NCBI RefSeq assembly: GCF_026626335.1
Contig: NZ_JAPNTZ010000007.1
Location: 62,001 to 126,000, forward strand
Origin: Paractinoplanes pyxinae
GTDB taxonomy: Bacteria; Actinomycetota; Actinomycetes; Mycobacteriales; Micromonosporaceae
Reading direction: 5' to 3'
DNA: 64,000 bases
The notes under the pieces are model-generated. The model had not been told where the DNA came from, did no database searches, and saw only the letters and a program-made list of their open reading frames with translations. Shown in pieces: positions 35,091 through 42,991 of the stretch; the first letter of the stretch is position 1, and each line of letters begins with the position of its first letter. The translations under genes and the position numbers were made by a program.

Positions 35091-35141
35091 GCGCCGCTGC
35101 TCCACCGTTTTGTGTCGGTGCCCAGCGATAGCGTGGTGCCC

Positions 35142-35819
35142 GTGAACGACATCTCCGTGCGGCGAGTCAACTACGGCTACTTCATCCGCCCCGCCGAGGA
35201 AACCGGCACCGGCCGGCCCAGGGTCGAGCCGACCCTGGGCTACGTCGTCACCCACCCCACCGCCGGCGTGATCCTGGTCGACACCGGCATGGGCCGCGAC
35301 CCCGAGGTCGACGCCTGGTACAACCCCACGCGCATCCCCCTGCCAGCCGCCCTGAAGTCCGCCGGCACCGACATCGACGAGGTCAAGGCGGTCGTGAACT
35401 GCCACCTCCACTTTGATCACTGCGGCGGAAACCCGAACCTGGCCGGCCGTCCCGTCTTCGCCCAGACCGCCGAGCTGGCCCTGGCCCGCGCCCAAGAGAG
35501 CCACACCCTGCCCGAGCTGGTGGACCATCCAGGCGCCCGAATAGAGGAACTGACCGGCGAGGCCGAGATAGCCCCAGGCGTCTTCATCGTCCCCACCCCC
35601 GGCCACACCGCAGGCCACCAGTCCCTGGTGATCAAAAAATCCGACGGCACAGTGATCGTGGCCGGCCAAAGCCACGACAACGCAACCCTCTTCACCTCAG
35701 ACGTACTAGGCCACCAGGCCGGCGTAGGCACCCAACCCCTCTGGCTGGCCCACCTACTGTCCCTGGACCCCAAACAAGTCCTCTTCGCCCACGACAACGC
35801 CATCTGGACCCCCGCCTAA
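35142..35819 (+). CDS. Metallo-beta-lactamase-fold lactonase (AHL-lactonase-like)
   Basis: 225-residue enzyme. It has the full MBL zinc motif VNCHLHFDHCGGN (HxHxDH, about residues 86-98), PTPGHTAGHQSLV and VAGQSHDNATLF. Length and spacing match N-acyl-homoserine-lactone lactonases (AiiA/AhlD type), so lactone opening is likely but the natural substrate is not known. Start at GTG 35142 (VNDISVRRVNYGYF); GTG at 35112 or 35133 is possible. It lies 51 bp after the UlaG-like gene, same strand. Confidence 0.85.
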   Translation: MNDISVRRVNYGYFIRPAEETGTGRPRVEPTLGYVVTHPTAGVILVDTGMGRDPEVDAWYNPTRIPLPAALKSAGTDIDEVKAVVNCHLHFDHCGGNPNLAGRPVFAQTAELALARAQESHTLPELVDHPGARIEELTGEAEIAPGVFIVPTPGHTAGHQSLVIKKSDGTVIVAGQSHDNATLFTSDVLGHQAGVGTQPLWLAHLLSLDPKQVLFAHDNAIWTPA

Positions 35820-36734
35820 CCCCCGCCAGCCACTGGCAGGCGCCAACCCCAGCGGCCGCGGCACCGACACCGCAGCCGACGGCAGTGGCGCCGGCGTGCC
35901 CGCCGCCCGCGGCAGTAGCGGTGTGGCCGCTGCCCGCGGCAGTGGCAGTGGGACCGATGCCCGCGGCAGTAGCGGTGGCGCCGGCACCCGCGGCAGCGGC
36001 GGTGGCGCCGGTGCCCGCGGCAGCGGCGGTGGCGCCGGTGCCCGCGGCAGTAGCGGTGGCGCCGGTGCCCGCGGCAGTAGCGGTGGGCCAGTGGGGCGCG
36101 TGGCGGATGGCCGGTGGCGGCGGTAGCGGATGGCCGGTGGCGGCGGTAGCGGATGGCCGGTGGCGGCTGGCTGGTGGGGGCGGTGGCGGCTGGCTGGTGG
36201 GGGCCGGTTGCGGTTGGCGGATGGCCGGTGGCGGATGGCCGGTGAGGGCCGGTTGCGGTTGGCGGATGGCCGGTGGGGGCCGGTGGCGGATGGCCGGTGG
36301 CGGATGGCCGGTGGCGGCGGTGGCGGGTGGCCGGTGGGGGCCGGTTGCGGGTGGCCGGTGGCGGTGGGCGGGTGCCGGCGGCGGATGCAAGGTGCCGATG
36401 GTGACGGGCTACTTGGGCGAGGTGAGGCCGGGCACTCGACGAAAGTGGAGGTCGCCGACCTGCACATCGGCGGGTAGTTGCCGGTCAGCGTGAGCCAGCC
36501 CGCGGCCTCGGGCACTTCGAAGCTGAACCGTGCGCCGGATGCAGGCACGCCGGCCACAACCTGCACGCCAACCGAAGCGCCAGAGGCGATCCCGACGAGG
36601 GCGCCAAGCTGGTCCCAAATCTCCCGGACCGTAGCGGCACCCGGTATCGGCGAGCATCACCTGCGGCCACGGCCACCACAACTCACCATGGCCATGAGGG
36701 CGATAACGGGCACGACGGCCGCGAGGCGAGACAC
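35754..36734 (-). pseudogene. Decayed lipoprotein gene with in-frame TGA, running into Pro-rich repeats
   Basis: From GTG at 36734 the frame reads VSRLAAVVPVIALMAMVSCG, a lipoprotein signal peptide with lipobox MVSC. It then meets TGA at 36659-36657 and continues in the same frame as PGAATVREIWDQLGALVG, followed by a domain ending FSFEVPEAAGWLTLTGNYPP and STFVEC, which looks like real protein. From about 36410 it enters Pro/Arg/His-rich sequence made by DNA repeats and stays open to 35754, 66 bp inside the convergent lactonase gene. I read it as a broken gene. A sequencing error or TGA readthrough would also fit the stop. Function unknown. Confidence 0.55.
35840..36400. repeat. Two adjacent tandem-repeat arrays
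   Basis: The first array (about 35890-36090) is built of a 27-bp unit with core GGTGCCCGCGGCAGYRGCGG, at least five copies. The second (about 36105-36370) is built of units containing GCGGATGGCCGGTGGCGG and GGGCCGGTTGCGG. The 27-bp period keeps frames open on both strands, giving several spurious ORFs. The arrays lie between the lactonase stop and the decayed lipoprotein domain. No gene is supported inside. Confidence 0.8.
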
Positions 36735-36999
36735 CAGGCCTACGTCACAGAACTACATCGAGGCGACGGCGGAACAGCAGCGCGGCCGTGCAGAGCAGTT
36801 CGGTACGAGCATCAACTTCGGCGACGTCACCGAGACCCGACCCCGAATGACTCAAGTGGGCGGTGACCGGCTGCTCCCGCACCCGAATTCGGCGAAGCCG
36901 AAGAGCCACCCCACAAAGTGACGCCGAAGGCGAACGGTCAGGCCCGAAGGGCCTTTCCACCCCAGCCACCCACAGCCGCAGGCACCGTAACGTGGGGGT

Positions 37000-37018
37000 C
37001 TGGGGGCTCGGCCCCCAG
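37000..37018. terminator. Small hairpin left of the tRNA genes
   Basis: An 8-bp stem CTGGGGGC/GCCCCCAG with a TCG loop. A second small stem AGGCCC-GAA-GGGCCT is near 36940. Both lie in the gene-free stretch 36735-37031, where nothing else was recognised. Confidence 0.4.
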
Positions 37019-37031
37019 GTGAGAATGCGGA

Positions 37032-37066
37032 ATGACCCTGTCTGCGCTTTCTGCAGACAGGGTCAT
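37032..37066 (-). terminator. Terminator of the tRNA-Gln/tRNA-Glu transcript
   Basis: A 14-bp perfect stem (arms ATGACCCTGTCTGC and GCAGACAGGGTCAT) with a 7-nt loop lies 8 bp after the tRNA-Glu 3' end on the leftward strand. No T-run. Confidence 0.75.
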
Positions 37067-37074
37067 CCGGAATG

Positions 37075-37147
37075 TAGCCCCGAAGGGATTCGAACCCTCG
37101 CTACCGCCTTGAGAGGGCGGCGTCCTAGGCCGCTAGACGACGGGGCC
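37075..37147 (-). tRNA. tRNA-Glu (CTC)
   Basis: 73-nt cloverleaf. The acceptor GGCCCCG pairs with CGGGGCU (one G-U), with discriminator A. The D-arm begins GTCTAGCGG. The anticodon stem-loop CCGCCCTCTCAAGGCGG gives anticodon CTC, reading GAG. The T-loop is GGTTCGAATCC. CCA is not encoded. It lies 90 bp downstream of tRNA-Gln on the same strand and probably shares its transcript. Confidence 0.95.
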
Positions 37148-37237
37148 AGGACTTGCTTTGTGCTTGCGCTCTCGCGTTTGCGACGGGCTGAACTCTATCA
37201 GAAGTCCAGCGCCGCCCCTCCTGCGGGAGTGTCAGCG

Positions 37238-37309
37238 CTGGGGTACCAGGACTCGAACCTAGACTAGCTGAACCAGAATCAGCCGGGCTGCCAATTACCC
37301 CATACCCCA
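37238..37309 (-). tRNA. tRNA-Gln (CTG)
   Basis: 72-nt cloverleaf. Acceptor TGGGGTA pairs with TACCCCA, with discriminator G. The anticodon arm GCTGATTCTGGTTCAGC gives anticodon CTG, reading CAG. The T-loop is GGTTCGAGTCC. CCA is not encoded. Many actinobacteria charge this tRNA with Glu by GltX followed by GatCAB amidation. The Glu/Gln tRNA pairing is common near gltX, which is not in the window. Confidence 0.95.
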
Positions 37310-37377
37310 TTGGCCCGGTTTCCCGTGCCGAGAGAGAACTTTACCCGACGCCCTGGGGGCAACCAAATCGGGTTACC

Positions 37378-38181
37378 TCATCGGAAGAGGGCGGCGTGGG
37401 TGCGGGCCCAGTTCTCGTATGTGGTGGCGGGGCGGCCGAGCACGCGGGCGACGGTGTCGACGGCGGGTTGGGGGTGGTCGACGAGCGTGGCTGCGCCTTG
37501 CAGGTACCACTCGGCGTGCTCGCCCATGATCGGGCGCAGCTGGTCGACTGCTTCGTCGTGGCTGAGTTCGATGTAGCGCAGTTCACGGCCGAGCGCCCGG
37601 CCGATGGCTTCGACCTTCTGCCGCCGGGTCAGCGTTTCGGGGCCGGTGAGTTCGTACGACTTGCCTTCGTGGCCGGGTTCGGTGAGCACCCGGGCGGCCA
37701 CGGCGGCGATGTCTTCTTGCGCGATGGCGGCGTTGGCCGAGTTGGCGTAGCCGTCGCGCACTTCGTCGCCGGCGCGGATCTGGGCGGCCCACAGGGTGCT
37801 GTTGGCCATGAATTCGCCGGGTTCGAGGTGGGTCCAGGGGACGCCACTGGCTTCGACGCCGTCTTCGATCTGCTGCCAGTGGTCGCCTTTGGCGCCGGCC
37901 AGGTCGACGATGCGGGTCACGCCGGCTTCGCGAGCCAGGCGGCACACTACGTGCACGGTCGGGATGTGCGGGGCGAGATACATCACGTCAACCCCTTCCA
38001 ACGCCGTACGCAGTGACGAAGGTCGCCCGATGAAGCCGTGCGCAACCTCGACTCCGCCCGGCAGAGCCGCGCGCTCCGGGGAAACGGTGAGGGCGCGCAC
38101 ATCACGGGCGCCGAGGGCCAGCAGTTCGTCGACGACCATCCGACCCACGTTGGCGGTCGCACCGGTGACCAGGATCTTCAT
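37378..38181 (-). CDS. NmrA-like NAD(P)-binding protein
   Basis: 267-residue atypical short-chain dehydrogenase. MKILVTGATANVGRMVVDEL is the Rossmann dinucleotide loop (GATANVG for GxxGxxG), GVDVMYLAPHIP and VDLAGAKGDHW follow, and there is no classical YxxxK, as in NmrA/TMR proteins and NAD(P)H:quinone-reductase-like sensors. ATG at 38181. Divergent from a TetR regulator across a 46-bp spacer holding matching inverted repeats, so it is probably that regulator's target. Confidence 0.88.
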   Translation of the reverse strand: MKILVTGATANVGRMVVDELLALGARDVRALTVSPERAALPGGVEVAHGFIGRPSSLRTALEGVDVMYLAPHIPTVHVVCRLAREAGVTRIVDLAGAKGDHWQQIEDGVEASGVPWTHLEPGEFMANSTLWAAQIRAGDEVRDGYANSANAAIAQEDIAAVAARVLTEPGHEGKSYELTGPETLTRRQKVEAIGRALGRELRYIELSHDEAVDQLRPIMGEHAEWYLQGAATLVDHPQPAVDTVARVLGRPATTYENWARTHAALFR

Positions 38182-38225
38182 TTCCGTACTCCCTACGGAA
38201 TCGAGTTCCCGTAGCCTATACGGAA
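38182..38225. promoter_or_regulatory. Two TTCCGTA/TACGGAA operators between the NmrA-like and TetR genes
   Basis: Site 1: TTCCGTA-N5-TACGGAA at 38182-38200, a perfect 7-bp inverted repeat. Site 2: TTCCCGTA-N5-TACGGAA at 38206-38225, with one inserted C. Centres are about 24 bp apart. They fill the whole divergent spacer and are the natural binding sites for the adjacent TetR protein. Confidence 0.75.
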
Positions 38226-38227
38226 TC

Positions 38228-38974
38228 ATGGAAGAGTTTCAGCCCCGGATTTTGCCGCTGCTCTGGCGGCGCTCGGTTCCGGCTCGCAAGGCGGTCGGCC
38301 GCCCGCCCCGGCTCAGCGTCGACCTGGTGGTGACCACGGCGATCCGGATCGCCGACGCCGAAGGGCTGGAGGCGGCGTCGATGGCGCGCGTGGCGGCTGA
38401 GCTTTCGGTGGCCACGATGAGCCTCTACACGTACGTGCCTTCGCGCCCCGAACTGGCCGATCTGATGGTCGACGAGGTGTTGTGGGCCCGCGATCTGCGC
38501 GGCGGCGGCACTTTTCGGGAGCGGGTGCTGCTCTACGCCGAGCGCACCTTCGCCATGTATCGGGCGCACCCCTGGCTGGCCGAGGTGTCTCGGGCGCGGC
38601 CGCCGCTCGGGCCGGGCATGCTGGCCGAGAGCGAGTACGTGCTGGCGGCGGTGGCCACGCTCGGCCTGCCGCTGCGTCGGCTGAACGAGGCGGCCACGGC
38701 GATCTCGGCCTGGGTCACGTCGGCCGCCCGGCACGAGGCCGAGGGCATCCTGTTACGCCGGACGACCGGGCGCAGCACCGACGAGTGGTGGCTGCAGCGC
38801 GGCGAGCTGTGGGAGAGCTGGTTCGACGTCGAGGCGCACCCCACGATGACCGCGATCTGGAACGGCGGCGCCTTCGACCGCGCCGCCGACGAACAGGCCC
38901 AGGACGCGTACGAGTACGGCCTGGGCCTGCTGCTGGACGGCATCGAACGCTCAGCCCACGACGAGGCCGGGTGA
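38228..38974 (+). CDS. TetR-family regulator
   Basis: 248-residue repressor. After about 25 residues, RPPRLSVDLVVTTAIRIADAEGLEAASMARVAAELSVATMSLYTYVPSR is the TetR helix-turn-helix (in pieces: ARVAAELSVATMSLYTYV). The C-terminal domain has the TetR_C shape, with LLRRTTGRSTDEWW and a long helix ending the protein. ATG at 38228. It probably represses itself and the divergent NmrA-like gene through the paired inverted repeats. Ligand unknown. Confidence 0.88.
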   Translation: MEEFQPRILPLLWRRSVPARKAVGRPPRLSVDLVVTTAIRIADAEGLEAASMARVAAELSVATMSLYTYVPSRPELADLMVDEVLWARDLRGGGTFRERVLLYAERTFAMYRAHPWLAEVSRARPPLGPGMLAESEYVLAAVATLGLPLRRLNEAATAISAWVTSAARHEAEGILLRRTTGRSTDEWWLQRGELWESWFDVEAHPTMTAIWNGGAFDRAADEQAQDAYEYGLGLLLDGIERSAHDEAG

Positions 38975-38982
38975 GAAGGCGG

Positions 38983-39774
38983 TCAGTCGAGGGAGACGAC
39001 CGGGTTTCGTAGCTCGCCGATGCCCTGGATGCTGACCGACACCGTGTCGCCCGAGGTGATCTCGCTGACGCCGGCCGGCGTGCCGGTCAGGATGATGTCG
39101 CCCGGCAGCAGCGTCATGACGTGTGACACGTACGAGACCAGGGTCGGCACGTCGAAGACCATGTCTTTCGTACGGCCGATCTGGCGCACCTCCATGGCGT
39201 CGGGGTTGCGCCCCACCTCGCACCGGATCTCGAGGTCGCTCACGTCGAGGCCGGTGACGATCCACGGGCCGATCGGGCAGAACGAGTCGAAGCCCTTGGC
39301 CCGGGTCCACTGCGGGTCGCTGCGCTGCAGGTCACGGGCGGTGACGTCGTTGCCGATGGTGTAGCCGAAGATGGCCTTCTCGGCGCCGGCCCGGTCGACC
39401 CGGCGGGCGCCGGTGGCGCCGATGACCACGGCCAGCTCGGCCTCTTCCTCGACGCGCTGGGACTGCGGGGGCAGCCGGATGGCGTCGTTGGGGCCAATCA
39501 CCGAGGTGGACGGCTTGATGAAGATCAGCGGCTCTTTGGGCACCTCGTTGCCGTGCTCGGCGGCGTGGTCGGCGTAGTTGCGGCCGATGCCGATGACCTT
39601 GCTGGAGAAGATCGGGGCGAGCAGGCGGACGTCGGCGAGCGCCCAGCGCTGGCCGGTGAACCGGACCTCTTCGAACGGCAGCGAGCCGATCTCGGCGACG
39701 GTCAGGCCCGACGCGTCACCCTCGACGACACCGAAGGACACCCCTCCGGCATGAACAAAACGGGCGAATCGCAC
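38983..39774 (-). CDS. Fumarylacetoacetate hydrolase-family protein
   Basis: 263-residue FAH-fold enzyme. VIGIGRNYADHAAEHGNEVP (His of the catalytic dyad), PLIFIKPSTSVIGPNDAI, EEEAELAVVIG (metal-binding E-x-E) and GYTIGNDVTARDLQ are family hallmarks. GTG start at 39774 after GAGGGG. The family covers acylpyruvate hydrolases, oxaloacetate decarboxylases and hydratases; specificity cannot be assigned. It is convergent with the TetR gene (8-bp gap). Actinobacteria often place this gene by gltX and the Glu/Gln tRNAs. Confidence 0.9.
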   Translation of the reverse strand: MRFARFVHAGGVSFGVVEGDASGLTVAEIGSLPFEEVRFTGQRWALADVRLLAPIFSSKVIGIGRNYADHAAEHGNEVPKEPLIFIKPSTSVIGPNDAIRLPPQSQRVEEEAELAVVIGATGARRVDRAGAEKAIFGYTIGNDVTARDLQRSDPQWTRAKGFDSFCPIGPWIVTGLDVSDLEIRCEVGRNPDAMEVRQIGRTKDMVFDVPTLVSYVSHVMTLLPGDIILTGTPAGVSEITSGDTVSVSIQGIGELRNPVVSLD

Positions 39775-39860
39775 GGCTAATCCCCTCTTCGCGGCTTGGC
39801 TGCTCTCGGCGAGAAATCTACGCCGGGCCCCCGGCAGAACGGGCCGGGCCGTCACCAGAG

Positions 39861-40154
39861 TCACGCGGAGCCGGAGCCGGAGCCGGAGCCGAGAGCCGGG
39901 CCGGACGCGCCGTTCGAGGAGGGTGACGGCGCGCCGAGCCGCGGAAATGGGTCGAGCGAGAAGATCACCTCGACCGGGACCTCGAAGTAGCGGCTGAGCC
40001 GCAGGGCCAGGTGCAGGCTCGGGCTGAACTCGCCGCGTTCCAGGTAGCCCACCGTCTGGTAGTGGACGCCCAGGGCGTCGGCGAGCTGCCGTCGAGTGAT
40101 GCCCCGTTCCGCGCGCAGCATCGCGATGCGGTTGAAGGTGACCTCACTGCTCAC
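39861..40154 (-). CDS. XRE-family helix-turn-helix regulator
   Basis: 97-residue regulator. ITRRQLADALGVHYQTVGYLERGEFSPSL-type HTH (as RQLADALGVHYQTVGYLERG) spans about residues 20-50, followed by YFEVPVEVIFSLDPF and a low-complexity tail ending in Gly-Ser repeats (SGSGSGSGSA). GTG start at 40154 shares its G with the TAG stop of the ABC permease, so it is the third gene of the ABC operon. Small XRE proteins of the YozG/Cro type are frequent partners of ABC-2 transporters. Confidence 0.85.
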   Translation of the reverse strand: MSSEVTFNRIAMLRAERGITRRQLADALGVHYQTVGYLERGEFSPSLHLALRLSRYFEVPVEVIFSLDPFPRLGAPSPSSNGASGPALGSGSGSGSA

Positions 40155-40996
40155 TAGCGGACCATACTGTTCAGCGCCCGCTCCCGCCGCGCGGCCACCG
40201 CCGAACCGGACTCGCGCCGCGCCATACGCCGCAGCAGCACCGGGGCCAGCAGCAGCCCGGCCACCGCCCACACGGCGAGCACGCCGAACGTCTCGAAGTG
40301 GCGCCACGAGTCACCCAGCTCGACCGCGGCGAACCCGCCGGGCAGGAAGGCCGACCGCATGCCCAGCCCCAGCCAGTAGATCGGGAAGATCTGGGCGATC
40401 GCCTGCAGCCAGCCCGGCATCGCGGCGATCGGATAGAAGATGCCCGAGATCGCGACCAGGCCGAACAGCGGCAGCATGATCAGGCCGAAGCTGCGCGGGT
40501 TGTCGAAGAACGAGCCGATCGAGGCGCCGATCGGCACCGTGGCCACGACCGCGAGCGGAAGCAGCCAGAGCAGGGTCAGGATGCCGCCGGCGTCGAATTC
40601 GATGCCGTCGACCAGGAAGATGCCCGGCACCAGGACGATGAGCAGCGAGGCGAGCGTCATGCCGCCGGTCGAGACCACCTTGCCGATCAGGTAGCCGTTC
40701 ATGCCGTGCGGGGTGGCCTTGGCCCGCAGCAGCGTGCCGTCCTCACGGTCGACGATCAGGTACTGCGCGATGGTGATCAGACCGCCGAAGGCCACCAGCA
40801 TGCCGAGCGAGCTGGGCAACGTGCTGGCGCCGAGCGAGAAGTCGGTGCCCGGCACGGTGGCGTCGCCCATGAAGAAGAGCGTGATGAGCAGGCCGAACGA
40901 CGGGAAGAAGTAGCCCCACAGGTCTTGGGCGTTGGTGAGGGTGTGGCGGAACTCGATGAGCCCCCGGGCGAAGCCGACCCGCAGCGTCTCGATCAC
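40154..40996 (-). CDS. ABC-2 type transporter permease
   Basis: 280-residue membrane protein with about six hydrophobic helices (around residues 30-50, 65-85, 110-135, 140-165, 170-190, 240-265). It has the ABC-2 signature IVDREDGTLLRAKATPHGMNGYLIGK between helices 2 and 3 (as EDGTLLRAKATP). GTG at 40996 overlaps the ATPase stop (GTGA). It forms an exporter with the upstream ATPase. Substrate unknown; drug, lipid or peptide export is typical for the family. Confidence 0.88.
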   Translation of the reverse strand: MIETLRVGFARGLIEFRHTLTNAQDLWGYFFPSFGLLITLFFMGDATVPGTDFSLGASTLPSSLGMLVAFGGLITIAQYLIVDREDGTLLRAKATPHGMNGYLIGKVVSTGGMTLASLLIVLVPGIFLVDGIEFDAGGILTLLWLLPLAVVATVPIGASIGSFFDNPRSFGLIMLPLFGLVAISGIFYPIAAMPGWLQAIAQIFPIYWLGLGMRSAFLPGGFAAVELGDSWRHFETFGVLAVWAVAGLLLAPVLLRRMARRESGSAVAARRERALNSMVR

Positions 40997-41928
40997 TTCC
41001 GGCCTCCCTCGAAGTCGTGGACCAGGCGCATGTACGTGTCCTCGAGGCTGTTGCGCCGCACCTCGAGCTCGGTCACGTCGTCGCCGTGCTGCAGCAGCAG
41101 CTCGCGGACGAACGGGGTCGGGTTGGCCGCGGAGTGCACGAACCGCTGACCGTCGCGGGTCCAGCGGATCTCGCTCTCGCCGGCCACCCGGCGCGACAAC
41201 TCGTCGGCCGAGCCGTCGGCGATGATGCGGCCGCCGGAGAGGACCAGGATGCGGTCGGCCAGCTTCTCGGCCTCGTCGAGGTCGTGCGTGGTGAGCAGGA
41301 CGGTGGTGTCGTCCACATCGGTGAGCCGGTGCACCAGGTCGTGGAACTCGCGCCGGGCCTCGGGGTCGAAGCCGACCGTGGGCTCGTCGAGGAACAGCAC
41401 GTCGGGCCGGCCCACGATGCCGATCGCCACGTCGAGCCGGCGGCGCTGACCGCCGGAGAGCCGATGGATGCGGACCTCGGCCGCGGCGGTCAGGCCGACC
41501 ACGTCGAGCAGGTCGTCGACCGGCCACGGCCGCGGCTTGGCCTCGGTGGAGTAACGCCGGTAGTACATGCCCAGGTGGCCGAGCAGCTCGCGGACCCGCC
41601 ACTTGCCGTGGTCGCGCCAGGACTGCAGCACCACGCCGAGCCGGGCCCGCCAGGCCTCGCCGGCGCCCGCCGGGTCGGCCCCGAGCACATTCACCTCGCC
41701 CGACGACCGTACGCGGAAGCCTTCGAGGATTTCGATCGTGGTCGTCTTGCCGGCGCCGTTGGGACCCAGCAGCGCCAGCACCTCACCCCGCCGCGCGGCG
41801 AAGCTCACACCGGTCAGGACGTCCTTCGTCCCGTACCGCATCCGCAGATCGCGGACATCGATGACTCGCTCGGCCGGCGGCACCTGCGGGCCCGCCTCGA
41901 GCGCCCCCGTCAAAGTCATTCCTCCCAT
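40993..41928 (-). CDS. ABC-2 type transporter ATP-binding protein
   Basis: About 311-residue ATPase of the drug-exporter type. It has LLGPNGAGKTTTIEIL (Walker A), IHRLSGGQRRRLDVAI (signature), VLFLDEPTVGFDPEARR (Walker B) and TTHDLDEAEKLADR (switch His), plus a C-terminal regulatory strand region. Start is uncertain: GTG 41937, ATG 41928 or ATG 41919, where GGGAGGA directly abuts the last. The gene begins about 20 bp from two overlapping palindromes, so it is likely tightly regulated. Operon order: ATPase, permease, XRE regulator. Confidence 0.9.
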   Translation of the reverse strand: MGGMTLTGALEAGPQVPPAERVIDVRDLRMRYGTKDVLTGVSFAARRGEVLALLGPNGAGKTTTIEILEGFRVRSSGEVNVLGADPAGAGEAWRARLGVVLQSWRDHGKWRVRELLGHLGMYYRRYSTEAKPRPWPVDDLLDVVGLTAAAEVRIHRLSGGQRRRLDVAIGIVGRPDVLFLDEPTVGFDPEARREFHDLVHRLTDVDDTTVLLTTHDLDEAEKLADRILVLSGGRIIADGSADELSRRVAGESEIRWTRDGQRFVHSAANPTPFVRELLLQHGDDVTELEVRRNSLEDTYMRLVHDFEGGRK

Positions 41929-41948
41929 GTGGAGCACGCTAGCAAGAG

Positions 41949-41980
41949 ATGTAGTAGGTGTACTACATACTTAAGTATGT
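41949..41980. promoter_or_regulatory. Overlapping palindromes upstream of the ABC-2 operon
   Basis: ATGTAGTA-GGTG-TACTACAT (41949-41968) is a perfect 8-bp inverted repeat, and ACATACTTAAGTATGT (41965-41980) is a perfect 16-bp palindrome sharing four bases with it. Both are very AT-rich for this genome. They form a likely double operator, perhaps for the operon's own XRE protein or an unlinked TetR/GntR regulator. Confidence 0.75.
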
Positions 41981-42049
41981 ATTCGGCATGCGAGCAATTC
42001 GCGCCTAACGGTGATCGTGTTGATCGCTTCGGCTGGATACGCTGAGACC

Positions 42050-42991
42050 ATGGGGATCAAGCAGGTGAGGGCGCTCACCACGACGCTGCCCTCGGTCACC
42101 TGGATTCCTCTGGCCCGGGCGCACGCCGAGCGGGCCGACGAGATGACCGCGGGTCACCGCGCCCGGCGCGCCACCGGCGAGAAGCACGCCATCGAAGATT
42201 TCCTCTACGACTACTACGGCACCCGGCCCTCGGTGCTGCGCCGCTGGCACCCCGGTGTCGGGGCCGGGCTGGCCCCCGCGCCCGGCGGTCTGGCCGAGCA
42301 GTCGGCGTGGAAGTTCTACATGACCTATCCCGACGGGGTGGTCGCGCTCGATCAGGATGCCTATCTGCACGCCCGCGGCGAGAGCGTGCGCTACATCCAC
42401 GGGCTGCTCACGGCCACGGCGTCGCGCCCGGTGTTCTCGGGCTGCTTCGGCCTGCACGAGTGGGCGATGGTCTATCGCGACCCCGAGCACCGGCACGCGC
42501 TGCCGCTGCGCCTCGGCCTGGCCGAAACCGACCGGGTGGTCGAGCAGCACCCGATCCGCTGCACCCACTTCGACGCGTTCCGCTTCTTCACGCCCGAGGC
42601 GGTCGGGCTCAACCGGCTGCAGCCGACCCGGGCCACCCAGGTCGACCTCGACCAGCCGGGCTGTCTGCACGCCGCGATGGACGTGCACAAGTGGGCCACC
42701 AAGCTGGGCGCGGCCGTGCCCGGCGCCCTGGCCCTCGACTGCTTCGCCCTGGCCACCGACATCCGCGTGCTGGACATGCAGGCCAGCCCGTACGACCTCA
42801 GCTCCTACGGCCATCCCCCGGTCAAGATCGAAACCCCTGAGGGCAAGGCCGAGTACGTGGCCCGTCAGCGCGAGTTCGCCCGGCGCGCAGCCGGCCTGCG
42901 CGCCCGGCTGATCCGCGTGTGCGAAGAGCTGCTGGGCCCCGAGAACGCCGCCCGCAACCGCGAAGCCGTGGCCCCGTTCAACCACCGCTGA
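42050..42991 (+). CDS. Conserved protein annotated as 3-methyladenine DNA glycosylase-like
   Basis: 313-residue cytoplasmic protein. WIPLARAHAERADEMTAGHR, EKHAIEDFLYDYYGTRPSVLRRWHPG and CTHFDAFRFFTPEAVGLN are strongly patterned blocks seen in a widespread actinobacterial family usually labelled 3-methyladenine DNA glycosylase. I see no helix-hairpin-helix or AlkA/Tag signature, so that label is weak and the function should be held open. ATG at 42050 is chosen over an upstream in-frame codon. Its end overlaps the convergent hydrolase by 14 bp. Confidence 0.7.
   Translation: MGIKQVRALTTTLPSVTWIPLARAHAERADEMTAGHRARRATGEKHAIEDFLYDYYGTRPSVLRRWHPGVGAGLAPAPGGLAEQSAWKFYMTYPDGVVALDQDAYLHARGESVRYIHGLLTATASRPVFSGCFGLHEWAMVYRDPEHRHALPLRLGLAETDRVVEQHPIRCTHFDAFRFFTPEAVGLNRLQPTRATQVDLDQPGCLHAAMDVHKWATKLGAAVPGALALDCFALATDIRVLDMQASPYDLSSYGHPPVKIETPEGKAEYVARQREFARRAAGLRARLIRVCEELLGPENAARNREAVAPFNHR

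Noticed and set aside
35840..36400. Tandem repeats as a CRISPR array or PGRS-type gene
   Set aside because: Units are contiguous, with no unique spacers, no cas genes and no defined start or domain; frames are open on both strands merely because the unit is 27 bp.
36478..36921. Forward ORF of 147 codons between the repeats and the tRNA genes
   Set aside because: No ribosome-binding site, atypical composition and no family pattern; it lies opposite the lipoprotein remnant.
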